Assembly (NCBI GenBank): GCA_017411435.1
Contig: JAFQQD010000009.1
Coordinates: 1 to 37,517, forward strand
From: Clostridia bacterium
GTDB lineage: Bacteria; Bacillota; Clostridia; UMGS1883
Direction of reading: 5' to 3'
Length of the DNA stretch: 37,517 nucleotides
Shown here piece by piece: positions 6,160 to 13,169 of this stretch (positions are counted from its first letter, which is position 1; each line of letters opens with the position of its first letter). The notes beneath the pieces were generated by a model. The model was not told the DNA's origin. It searched no databases and was given only the letters and a program-made list of their open reading frames with translations. The position numbers were made by a program, and so were the translations under genes.

Positions 6160-7791
6160 ATGAACGAACTTAAACCGATGCTGTTTTCAACGATGAAAAC
6201 ATACACCAAAGAAAAACTCATAAAAGACATTATTGCAGGTATAATTGTTGCAATAATTGCGCTTCCTCTCTCAATTGCACTTGCTCTTGCATCGGGTGTT
6301 GGTCCTGAAGAAGGTCTTTACACCGCAATCGTTGCAGGCTTTATCATATCATTCCTCGGCGGTAGTAATGTGCAGATTGCAGGACCAACCGCTGCATTCG
6401 CTACAATCGTTGCAGGAATCGTTGCGCGAAACGGCATGGAGGGGCTTGTGCTTGCTACACTTATGGCAGGTATTCTTCTCATCCTGATGGGTGTATTCAA
6501 ACTCGGCTCTCTCATAAAATACATACCCTATACAATTACAACAGGCTTTACAGCGGGTATTGCCGTAACTATCATTATCGGTCAGCTTAAAGACTTTTTC
6601 GGCGTAGTATACGCAGGCGGAGAAAAACCGATAGAAACAATGGAAAAACTTGAGGTTTTCTTCAAGTACTTTTCTACTGTTAATGTAGAGGCGGTTATAG
6701 TTGGTGTTGTGTCTCTTGCGATACTTATTGTATGGCCTTATATAAACAAAAAGATACCGGGCTCTCTCATTGCAGTTGTGGCGGGTATTCTTATGGCAAT
6801 GAAAATGGATGTGTTCACAATCGGAGACCTCTATTCCGTGAGCAGCTCTCTCCCGAAATTCTCACTTCCTTCTTTTGACCTTTCGCTTGTAAAAACACTT
6901 CTTCCTGATGCCTTTACAATAGCAATTCTTGCAGCAATCGAATCACTACTTTCGTGCGTAGTTGCAGACGGTATGACAAACAGTAAGCATCGCTCAAATG
7001 CTGAACTTGTGGCTCAGGGCGTAGGTAATATGGGCAGCGCACTTTTTGGTGGTATTCCTGCAACGGGTGCTATTGCAAGAACTGCAGCAAATATCAAAAA
7101 CGGAGGAACATCTCCGATTTCAGGTATGGTGCACGCAATTGTACTTCTTTTAATCCTTGTAGTTCTTATGCCTTATGCAGCACTTATACCGATGCCTACA
7201 ATTGCGGCAATTCTCTTTGTTGTTGCGTATAATATGTGTCAGTGGAGACCTTTTGTACATCTTATAAAAACTGCTCCTAAGAGTGATATTGCAGTACTTG
7301 TAATCACATTTGTGCTTACAGTTGTGTTCGACCTTGTAATTGCTATCGAAGTTGGATTCGTGCTTGCGTGCTTGCTCTTTATGAAGCGTATGAGTGACGA
7401 AACAGGTGTAGTCGGATGGAAATATGCTGAGGAAGAAACAGACGACAGTGAAAAGCTTATTTCCCTTCCCAAGGAAGTTCGTGTGTATGAAATCACAGGA
7501 CCTCTTTTCTTTGGTGCGGCAGACCGAATTGCAAAAATCACTGCGATGGAGCATACCAAATGTATCATTCTTCGTATGCGCAGCGTTCCTGCAATTGATG
7601 TTACTGCAATGAATGCTCTTTCTGAGCTTTTCGAAAAACTTGGTAAAAACGAGGTCAGACTTATTCTTTCACATGTTAACGACCAGCCAATGCGTGTTAT
7701 GGAAAAGGCAGGTTTTGTAGATAAGGTAGGTCGCGAAAACTTCTGTGACCATATTGAAAGTGCAATCTCACTTGCAAAGAGAGTGCAGTAA
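6160..7791 (+). CDS. SulP-family inorganic anion transporter with STAS domain
   Basis: A membrane transporter of 543 residues. After a short N-terminus the SulP signature region is seen (KDIIAGIIVAIIALPLSIAL, then GGSNVQIAGPTAAFATIVAG), with roughly a dozen hydrophobic segments up to about residue 410. A soluble STAS domain follows (about 440-540, with VYEITGPLFFGAA and MRSVPAIDVTAMNALSELFE). SulP proteins carry sulfate, bicarbonate or other anions by symport or exchange; the substrate cannot be decided here. I chose the ATG at 6160 because AAGGAG lies eight bases upstream and a promoter just before; the frame extends to a TTG at 6109 inside that promoter. It is the first backbone gene after the mobile region and appears monocistronic. 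Confidence 0.93.
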   Translation: MNELKPMLFSTMKTYTKEKLIKDIIAGIIVAIIALPLSIALALASGVGPEEGLYTAIVAGFIISFLGGSNVQIAGPTAAFATIVAGIVARNGMEGLVLATLMAGILLILMGVFKLGSLIKYIPYTITTGFTAGIAVTIIIGQLKDFFGVVYAGGEKPIETMEKLEVFFKYFSTVNVEAVIVGVVSLAILIVWPYINKKIPGSLIAVVAGILMAMKMDVFTIGDLYSVSSSLPKFSLPSFDLSLVKTLLPDAFTIAILAAIESLLSCVVADGMTNSKHRSNAELVAQGVGNMGSALFGGIPATGAIARTAANIKNGGTSPISGMVHAIVLLLILVVLMPYAALIPMPTIAAILFVVAYNMCQWRPFVHLIKTAPKSDIAVLVITFVLTVVFDLVIAIEVGFVLACLLFMKRMSDETGVVGWKYAEEETDDSEKLISLPKEVRVYEITGPLFFGAADRIAKITAMEHTKCIILRMRSVPAIDVTAMNALSELFEKLGKNEVRLILSHVNDQPMRVMEKAGFVDKVGRENFCDHIESAISLAKRVQ

Positions 7792-7823
7792 AGGATATTG
7801 AATTTTACAAAGGAGGTGGCGAA

Positions 7824-7940
7824 ATGTCATTGAAAAATATTAATTACAAAGCACTTGTGGTCTTTATGGCTCATCCCAGGTGTAAGAAAAGAGCCTACGG
7901 ACAAGGTACTACTTCGCCGCCAGAATTTTCTCTTTTTTAA
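7824..7940 (+). CDS. Possible 38-aa ORF with a very strong ribosome binding site
   Basis: AAAGGAGGTGG lies just before the ATG, an excellent Shine-Dalgarno site. The short product (starting MSLKNINYKALVVFMAHP) has a mixed basic/hydrophobic sequence and no recognisable domain. It lies between the SulP and DMT genes. It may be a real small protein, the front end of a decayed gene, or a leader whose 3' part (complementary AAAAGAG and CTCTTTT arms, ending in a T-run) acts as a terminator. Confidence 0.3.
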   Translation: MSLKNINYKALVVFMAHPRCKKRAYGQGTTSPPEFSLF

Positions 7941-7985
7941 CCAAAAACACAAAACAAAAAGATAATTAATAGAGGAGAAAATTAT

Positions 7986-8903
7986 ATGTGGTTTATATTT
8001 GCTGTACTCACAGCTGTTTTATGGGGAACTGCTGAACTTTTTTATAAGAAAGGTGCTCAGCCTCAGGAAAAGTTCTCTCATCTTAAAATATGTGTTTGCG
8101 TAGGTATCGTAATGGGCATACACGCAGTCTTCACACTTCTTACACAGGATATTAATTACAATCCCATTAATCTTATCAGATATCTTCCCGTATCAATGCT
8201 TTATATCGTATCTATGGCTTTTTCATATTTCGGTATGCGATTTCTGGAAGAATCTATATCTGACCCCATCGAAAATACATCAGGTGCAATGTGCGCACTG
8301 CTTTGTGTTATTTTCTTAAAGGAAACACTTTCGCTGCCAGCGGTAATTGCTGTAATCCTTATGCTGATAGGTGTTCTCGGTGTTGGCTTTCTTGAAAACA
8401 GGGGAGATACAGTAAGAAAAAGAATACTTGGCAAAAAAATGGCAATTATTGCCTTCTGTATGCCATTCGTGTATGCAATACTCGATGCAGTAGGCACTTT
8501 TGCAGATGCGTTTTACCTTGACGATATAAAAACCACACCGCTTATCGGTGTGACAGAAGAAACACTCGAAGCCGTTGCAAACACAAGCTACGAATTGACC
8601 TTTGCATTAATTGCACTTATCTTATTTGTATTTATGAAGATAAAGAAGGTTGAGTTCGGTTCAATTCCCAAGCAAAAAGACAAGTTCCTCGCTGCAATAT
8701 TTGAAACTGCAGGGCAGTTTACATATGTATATGCACTGAGCGGAAACGGTGCAGTTGCAGCGCCCATACTTTCATCAGGATGTATCGTGGCACTTCTTCT
8801 TTCCAGGATTTTCCTGAAAGAGAAACTCACGCCGATGAAATACATGTTTATCTCCATCGTAATTCTTGGCGTGCTTATGCTGGCGGTAGTAGAGGGACCG
8901 TAA
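7986..8903 (+). CDS. DMT-superfamily (EamA-type) membrane transporter
   Basis: A 305-residue integral membrane protein with about ten hydrophobic segments arranged as two EamA-like halves. The first half starts with VLTAVLWGTAELFYKKGA and includes EESISDPIENTSGAMCALLCV; the second contains AIFETAGQFTYVYALSGNGAVAAPILSSG and FLKEKLTPMKYMF. Such carriers export or import small metabolites; no substrate can be named. AGAGGAG at 7971-7977 supports the start. A consensus promoter for rplU lies 30 bases after its stop, so the gene is separate from the ribosomal operon. Confidence 0.85.
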   Translation: MWFIFAVLTAVLWGTAELFYKKGAQPQEKFSHLKICVCVGIVMGIHAVFTLLTQDINYNPINLIRYLPVSMLYIVSMAFSYFGMRFLEESISDPIENTSGAMCALLCVIFLKETLSLPAVIAVILMLIGVLGVGFLENRGDTVRKRILGKKMAIIAFCMPFVYAILDAVGTFADAFYLDDIKTTPLIGVTEETLEAVANTSYELTFALIALILFVFMKIKKVEFGSIPKQKDKFLAAIFETAGQFTYVYALSGNGAVAAPILSSGCIVALLLSRIFLKEKLTPMKYMFISIVILGVLMLAVVEGP

Positions 8904-8934
8904 TATAAATATATCCAAATAAAGAAAAAAATCC

Positions 8935-8963
8935 TTGACATAACACTTGATTTATGGTATCAT
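8935..8963 (+). promoter_or_regulatory. Promoter of the rplU operon
   Basis: Consensus TTGACA at 8935-8940, a 17-base spacer and TATCAT at 8958-8963. It is placed to drive rplU-prp-rpmA and, by read-through, obgE and beyond. Confidence 0.85.
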
Positions 8964-8966
8964 AGC

Positions 8967-9041
8967 ACAGTAACCGCGTAGAAAAGGCCTTAAAGTGTTT
9001 TTACACGCCTTAATAGCGAGTCTGTTTATACGGGAGGTGCA
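8967..9041 (+). promoter_or_regulatory. Ribosomal protein L21 leader RNA (probable)
   Basis: The 5' untranslated region of rplU contains a central hairpin AAGGC / GCCTT topped by GTGT / ACAC (about 8985-9012). The outer segments CCGCGTA and TATACGG can partly pair. Firmicutes rplU operons commonly carry an autoregulatory L21 leader at this place. Size and position fit, but I have not compared it with a covariance model. Confidence 0.5.
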
Positions 9042-9045
9042 ACAA

Positions 9046-9357
9046 ATGTACGCAGTAATCAAAACTGGTGGCAAGCAGTATCAGGTAAAGGTTGGCGATG
9101 TTGTTTTCGTTGAGAAAATCGAAGGCGAAGCAGGCGCAGAAATCAAATTTGATCAGGTTCTTGCAGTTGGTGACGAAGGTAAGTTTACAGCAGGTGCTCC
9201 TATTGTTGAGGGCGCTACTGTATCTGCTAAGATTCTCAGCCAGACAAAGGGTAAGAAGATTATCGTTTTCAAGATGAAGCCTAAAAAAGGTTACAGAAAC
9301 AAAACTGGTCATCGTCAGCCCTATACAAAGGTTGAAATCACAGCAATCAATGCGTAA
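9046..9357 (+). CDS. rplU: 50S ribosomal protein L21
   Basis: A complete L21 of 103 residues: [21 protein letters not shown] at the start and the RNA-binding end [22 protein letters not shown]21 is a small 50S subunit protein that contacts 23S rRNA. The start at 9046 has GGGAGGT at 9032-9038 and agrees with the family N-terminus; the frame is open further upstream to 8995, but that part is leader RNA. It heads the rplU-prp-rpmA operon. Confidence 0.97.
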   Translation: MYAVIKTGGKQYQVKVGDVVFVEKIEGEAGAEIKFDQVLAVGDEGKFTAGAPIVEGATVSAKILSQTKGKKIIVFKMKPKKGYRNKTGHRQPYTKVEITAINA

Positions 9358-9359
9358 TT

Positions 9360-9674
9360 ATGATTAAGTTTACTACGGTAGCAGATACCGACAGAAAAAT
9401 CACGCAGTTTACAGTGGACGGGCATAGCGGTTATGCCGAAAGTGGCGCAGATATTGTCTGTGCATCCGTTTCTTCAGCTGTGTGGCTTACAATTAACGGC
9501 ATTGAAAAGCAAAACCTCGCAAAACTTCGATATGAGGAGCGTGACGGTTTTGTAACTTGCACAATATCCGAAAAATCGGGTAGCGGTGCAGACATACTGC
9601 TCGATTCACTCTGTATGTTTATTACGGAACTTGAATCACAGTATAAAGACTATTTGAAATTTACAGAGATTTAA
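9360..9674 (+). CDS. prp: Ribosomal-processing cysteine protease Prp
   Basis: A 104-residue protein with the two Prp signatures, GHSGYA (catalytic His near residue 22) and [13 protein letters not shown] (catalytic Cys near residue 34). Prp removes the N-terminal extension of ribosomal protein L27, an essential step in Firmicutes. It lies between rplU and rpmA, the standard place, and its start is two bases after the rplU stop, so translation is probably coupled. The L27 encoded next has the matching extension, which supports an active protease. Confidence 0.94.
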   Translation: MIKFTTVADTDRKITQFTVDGHSGYAESGADIVCASVSSAVWLTINGIEKQNLAKLRYEERDGFVTCTISEKSGSGADILLDSLCMFITELESQYKDYLKFTEI

Positions 9675-9705
9675 TCTCTATGCTATTGGAAGGAGTGAAA
9701 TTATA

Positions 9706-9984
9706 ATGTTCGCATTGAATATTCAGTTGTTCGCTCATAAGAAGGGTGTAGGTTCTACAAAGAACGGTCGTGACAGTGAGTCAAAGCGTCTTGGCGCTAA
9801 GCGTGCTGACGGTCAGGCAGTACTTGCAGGTAACATCCTCGTTCGTCAGAGAGGAACTAAAATTCATCCCGGTATCAATGTAGGTATTGGTAGCGATGAT
9901 ACCTTATATGCTCTTGTTGACGGAAAAGTTAAGTTCGAGCGTAAGGGCAAGGATAAGAAGCAGGTAAGTGTATATCCTGCGTAA
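9706..9984 (+). CDS. rpmA: 50S ribosomal protein L27 with Prp-cleavable N-terminal extension
   Basis: A 92-residue L27. The N-terminus [17 protein letters not shown] contains an extension ending in ...QLF before AHKKG, matching the Prp site in which cleavage after Phe exposes the mature Ala start. The body has the usual features [18 protein letters not shown] and [17 protein letters not shown]27 reaches towards the peptidyl-transferase centre, so the extension must be removed. GGAGTG at 9691-9696 precedes the ATG. Confidence 0.97.
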   Translation: MFALNIQLFAHKKGVGSTKNGRDSESKRLGAKRADGQAVLAGNILVRQRGTKIHPGINVGIGSDDTLYALVDGKVKFERKGKDKKQVSVYPA

Positions 9985-9997
9985 ATCAAAAGATAAA

Positions 9998-10027
9998 GGC
10001 TCGGATTAAGTTCCGGGCCTTTTATTA
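9998..10027 (+). terminator. Terminator or attenuator between rpmA and obgE
   Basis: Eight-base-pair stem GGCTCGGA / TCCGGGCC (one G-U pair) followed by TTTTTATTATTT. It probably reduces transcription into obgE, as excess ribosomal protein operon mRNA is not needed there. Confidence 0.75.
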
Positions 10028-10048
10028 TTTCTGAGGAGGTGCCTTTTT

Positions 10049-11314
10049 GTGTTTGTAGACAAGGCGAATATAACTGTGAAGGCAGGAAACGGCGGTAACG
10101 GCCTTGTTTCTTTTCACAGGGAAAAATATGTGCCTGACGGCGGCCCCGATGGCGGTGACGGCGGCAAGGGCGGAAATATTGTTTTCAAGGCAGATAAAAC
10201 TCTCTCTACCTTAATAGATTTTGCACACAAAAAGGTTTTCACCGCGCGTAACGGAGAAGATGGGAAAGCGCGCCGTTCTTCAGGCAGGAAAGGGGAAGAC
10301 CTTTACATCTATGTTCCTGTCGGAACGGTAATCCGTGAAGCAAAGACTAGCCGTGTCATGAAAGATATGTCCTGCGATGGAGAGGAATTTATCGCGGCAC
10401 AAGGCGGTAACGGCGGTTGGGGTAATGTGCATTTCGCATCAGCAACCCGTCAGACTCCTAAATTCGCAAAGGATGGTCTTAAGGGGCAGGAGAGAGAACT
10501 TACACTTGAGCTCAAGCTTCTTGCGGATGTAGGTCTCGCAGGTTTCCCCAATGTCGGAAAATCCACACTCCTCTCTGCAGTAAGTGCAGCGCGTCCAAAG
10601 ATTGCAAACTACCACTTTACAACACTTGAACCTAATCTTGGTGTTGTGAAAATGGGCGAGGGAAAGAGCTTTGTAATGGCGGACATTCCCGGGCTTATAG
10701 AGGGCGCACACGAGGGAATTGGTCTTGGTCACGAGTTTTTGCGTCATATTGAGCGTACCCGTCTCATAGTTCACATAGTGGATGTTTCGGGAATTGAAGG
10801 CAGAAACCCCATCGAGGATTTTGAAAAAATCAATGAAGAACTTTCACTTTACAGCGAGTCTTTAGGAAGTCGTCCGCAGATTGTTGCGGCAAATAAAATT
10901 GACATTATCACAGACTCCGAAGCGTATGAAGATTTCAAAAAATATATCGCAGATAAAGGAATAAAGCTCTTTGAAATCAGTGCAGCAACACACAGCGGAA
11001 CGAAGGAACTTATAAATTATGTTTCAATGGTTCTCGATACGCTTGAGCCTGTTCAGATATATGAGGCGGACTTTGTCGAAGAAGACTTCGAGGAGGAGCC
11101 TTTCCAGGTGCGCAAGGAAGACGACACATATGTTGTCGAAGGTCCTTATGTTGAAAAACTTCTGCGCCACTGTAACTTTGAAGATGCTGAAAGCATGCAG
11201 TATTTCCAGCTTGCATTAAGGCGCAAAGGCATTATTGAAGCACTTGAAAATGCAGGATGCAGCGAGGGAGACCCCGTACGCATGTACGAACTTGAATTTG
11301 ATTATACGGAATAA
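10049..11314 (+). CDS. obgE: GTPase Obg (ribosome assembly)
   Basis: A 421-residue protein with the three Obg parts. First is the glycine-rich Obg fold (residues 1-158, e.g. GNGGNGLVSFHREK, DGGDGGKGG). Next is a GTPase domain with G1 GFPNVGKST, G3 DIPGLIEGAHEG, G4 ANKID and G5 ISA, and last the C-terminal OCT domain (about 340-421). Obg binds the 50S particle and couples GTP/ppGpp levels to ribosome assembly and growth. The start codon is GTG with GAGGAGGT eight bases upstream. It follows rpmA across an attenuator-like hairpin, the usual order in Firmicutes. Confidence 0.97.
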   Translation: MFVDKANITVKAGNGGNGLVSFHREKYVPDGGPDGGDGGKGGNIVFKADKTLSTLIDFAHKKVFTARNGEDGKARRSSGRKGEDLYIYVPVGTVIREAKTSRVMKDMSCDGEEFIAAQGGNGGWGNVHFASATRQTPKFAKDGLKGQERELTLELKLLADVGLAGFPNVGKSTLLSAVSAARPKIANYHFTTLEPNLGVVKMGEGKSFVMADIPGLIEGAHEGIGLGHEFLRHIERTRLIVHIVDVSGIEGRNPIEDFEKINEELSLYSESLGSRPQIVAANKIDIITDSEAYEDFKKYIADKGIKLFEISAATHSGTKELINYVSMVLDTLEPVQIYEADFVEEDFEEEPFQVRKEDDTYVVEGPYVEKLLRHCNFEDAESMQYFQLALRRKGIIEALENAGCSEGDPVRMYELEFDYTE

Positions 11315-11326
11315 GGAAGAGAAAAT

Positions 11327-11626
11327 ATGATTTCTACAAAACAGCGCGCATATCTGCGTGGACTTGCAAATAAAGAAAAAGCCATTTTCCAGATTGGTAA
11401 AGGTGGTATAACAGACGAAATTCTCACAGAGCTTGATATTGTTCTGGAGAAACGCGAACTAATCAAAGTAACCGTGCTTGAAACTTCTTTTATAACTACA
11501 CGCGGTGCCTGTGAAGCAGTTTGTGAGGAAATCGGTGCCGAGCCCGTTCAGTGTATCGGCAACAAGTTTGTCATTTACCGTATGGCAAGAGCAAAGGATA
11601 ACAGAAAAATAGAGCTTCCTAAGTGA
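11327..11626 (+). CDS. yhbY: YhbY-type CRM-domain RNA-binding protein
   Basis: A 99-residue single CRM domain: STKQRAYLRGLANKEKAIFQIGKGGIT with the family GKGG loop, then ELIKVTVLETSFIT and CIGNKFVIYR. YhbY proteins bind pre-50S particles. The gene starts 12 bases after obgE and lies before nadD, the conserved order in Clostridia and Bacilli. Confidence 0.93.
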   Translation: MISTKQRAYLRGLANKEKAIFQIGKGGITDEILTELDIVLEKRELIKVTVLETSFITTRGACEAVCEEIGAEPVQCIGNKFVIYRMARAKDNRKIELPK

Positions 11627-11637
11627 GATGAAATAAA

Positions 11638-12195
11638 ATGAGAATCGGATTATTCGGCGGTGCGTTCAACCCCGTTCATAACGGCCATATGGCAGTGGCT
11701 AAAGCTGCAATCAAATCGGCAAATCTAGACCTTTTGATTTTTATTCCCACAGGAAATGCGCCACACAAAAAAGAAACAGATATTCCGCGCAAAGACCGTT
11801 ATAATATGCTTATGGCGGCAACTTGCGATGAGAAAAAAATGATTGTAAGTGACTACGAGATAAAGCGTGATGATGTAAATTACAGCGCAGATACAGTTGA
11901 GTATTTTAAGTCTGTGTATCCTGATGATGAGCTGTTTTTCCTTGTAGGCGACGATTCATATAATAACCTTGATTCATGGCATCAGCCACACAGAATTCTT
12001 AAAAATGCAACACTGCTTGTTTTCCCGCGCGAAGGTGCAAAAGTTACCCCTCCTGCAAAAGAAGTTCCTATGGAAAGGGTAGAGGTATCTTCGAGCAATA
12101 TTCGTGAAAAAATAAAGTTAGGAAAAGATTGCAGAAACTTATTGCCAAAAGATGTTTTTGATTATATAATAAGAAGGAATTTATACACGGATTGA
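11638..12195 (+). CDS. nadD: Nicotinate-nucleotide adenylyltransferase
   Basis: A nucleotidyltransferase of 185 residues. GLFGGAFNPVHNGHM at the start holds the HxGH nucleotide-binding motif, and SSSNIREKIKLGKD near residues 147-160 is the second (SSTxIR) motif. FLVGDDSYNNLDSWHQP is typical of NadD. It joins ATP and nicotinate mononucleotide to form deamido-NAD in NAD synthesis. It is part of the obgE-yhbY-nadD-yqeK-rsfS run; the start is 12 bases after yhbY. Confidence 0.95.
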   Translation: MRIGLFGGAFNPVHNGHMAVAKAAIKSANLDLLIFIPTGNAPHKKETDIPRKDRYNMLMAATCDEKKMIVSDYEIKRDDVNYSADTVEYFKSVYPDDELFFLVGDDSYNNLDSWHQPHRILKNATLLVFPREGAKVTPPAKEVPMERVEVSSSNIREKIKLGKDCRNLLPKDVFDYIIRRNLYTD

Positions 12196-12205
12196 AGGGT
12201 TCTCT

Positions 12206-12790
12206 TTGACGGAAAAAGAAATGCTCGAAAAACTTAAGAAAACTCAGAAAGAAAGGCGCTTTAAGCATACACTGGGAGTAATCTCAGAAGCGGAGCGTCT
12301 TGCGCCATTGTTTGGAGTTGATACAGAAAAAGCGCGAATTGCTGCACTACTGCACGATTGCGCAAAAAATCTCGATGAAAAAAGCGGAGAAGAATTCAAT
12401 CAGATTTGCGTAAAATACGGTGTGAAATTGGACGAGCTTGCAAAAAGCGAGCACGCACTCGTGCACGCATACCTGGGTGCTGCAGTTGCGTGGAAAGACT
12501 ACGGAATAAATGACCACGAAATACTTGAGGCAATATATTACCACACCACAGCGCGTGCTAATATGACACCTCTTGAAAAGCTTATATACATTGCGGATAT
12601 GACAGAGCCGAACCGTACACTCGAACAGTCAAAGGAAATCCGCAGACTTGTGGAAATTGATATTAACGAAGCGCTTATTTATGCAATAGGCTGCTCGATA
12701 AAGCATGTTATTAAAAAGGGTACATTGATTCATCCCGATTCGATTCATGCTCTTAACTATCTCATTGAAGAGAGGAGAGATTGCAGGTGA
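12206..12790 (+). CDS. yqeK: YqeK-type HD-domain hydrolase (diadenosine tetraphosphatase)
   Basis: A 194-residue HD protein. RFKHTLGVISEAERLA holds the first His, AALLHDCAKN the HD pair and HALVHAYLGAAVA further metal-binding residues; IYIADMTEPNRT follows. YqeK proteins hydrolyse Ap4A symmetrically to ADP. The likely start is a TTG at 12206 with a weak GAAGGG site; the ATG at 12221 is a shorter alternative. Its stop overlaps the rsfS start. The position between nadD and rsfS is conserved in Firmicutes. Confidence 0.92.
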   Translation: MTEKEMLEKLKKTQKERRFKHTLGVISEAERLAPLFGVDTEKARIAALLHDCAKNLDEKSGEEFNQICVKYGVKLDELAKSEHALVHAYLGAAVAWKDYGINDHEILEAIYYHTTARANMTPLEKLIYIADMTEPNRTLEQSKEIRRLVEIDINEALIYAIGCSIKHVIKKGTLIHPDSIHALNYLIEERRDCR

Positions 12791-13143
12791 CAGAACTTGA
12801 AAAAGTACATGCTCTGGCAAAAATAATTGACAGTAAAAAAGGTCGCAACATAATTGCACTTGATCTTGGCGGTGCGACAATAATTGCAGATTACTTTGTA
12901 ATATGCACTGCAGGTTCTCCTGCACAGATGCATGCACTGTACGAGGCAGCGTGCGAAGAAATGGCAAAGATTGATTGCCCTCCCGTAAAGTGTGAGGGTA
13001 TGAAAAATCCCGACTGGGCACTCGTTGATTTTGGCGGAGTGATGCTTCACATATTCAGCACGCAGATGCGTGACTTTTACGGACTTGACAATCTATGGGC
13101 GGAAGCCACCAAATTAGAAATCGAAACAATAGATGAAGTTTGA
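12787..13143 (+). CDS. rsfS: Ribosome silencing factor RsfS
   Basis: About 118 residues of the RsfS/Iojap family: KGRNIIALDLGG, DYFVICTAGSPAQMHALYEA, then GMKNPDWALVDFGGVMLHIF and RDFYGLDNLWAEA. RsfS binds L14 on the 50S subunit and blocks joining when nutrients are low. I choose the GTG at 12787, which overlaps the yqeK stop (GTGA) and lies eight bases after AGAGGAGA; the frame also has a TTG at 12781 that is too close to that site. Confidence 0.95.
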   Translation: MTELEKVHALAKIIDSKKGRNIIALDLGGATIIADYFVICTAGSPAQMHALYEAACEEMAKIDCPPVKCEGMKNPDWALVDFGGVMLHIFSTQMRDFYGLDNLWAEATKLEIETIDEV

Positions 13144-13169
13144 TACTTTCAGAAAGGACTTGAAATATC

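Noticed and set aside
7150-7568. Overlapping minus-strand ORFs opposite the SulP gene
   Set aside because: Antisense to a strongly conserved transporter; no signals of translation.
7841-7940. Riboswitch before the DMT transporter (guanidine or fluoride type)
   Set aside because: No match to the conserved ykkC, mini-ykkC or crcB motifs could be seen.
13144-13169. T-box or other riboswitch before leuS
   Set aside because: Only 26 bases separate rsfS and leuS; no room for a T-box.
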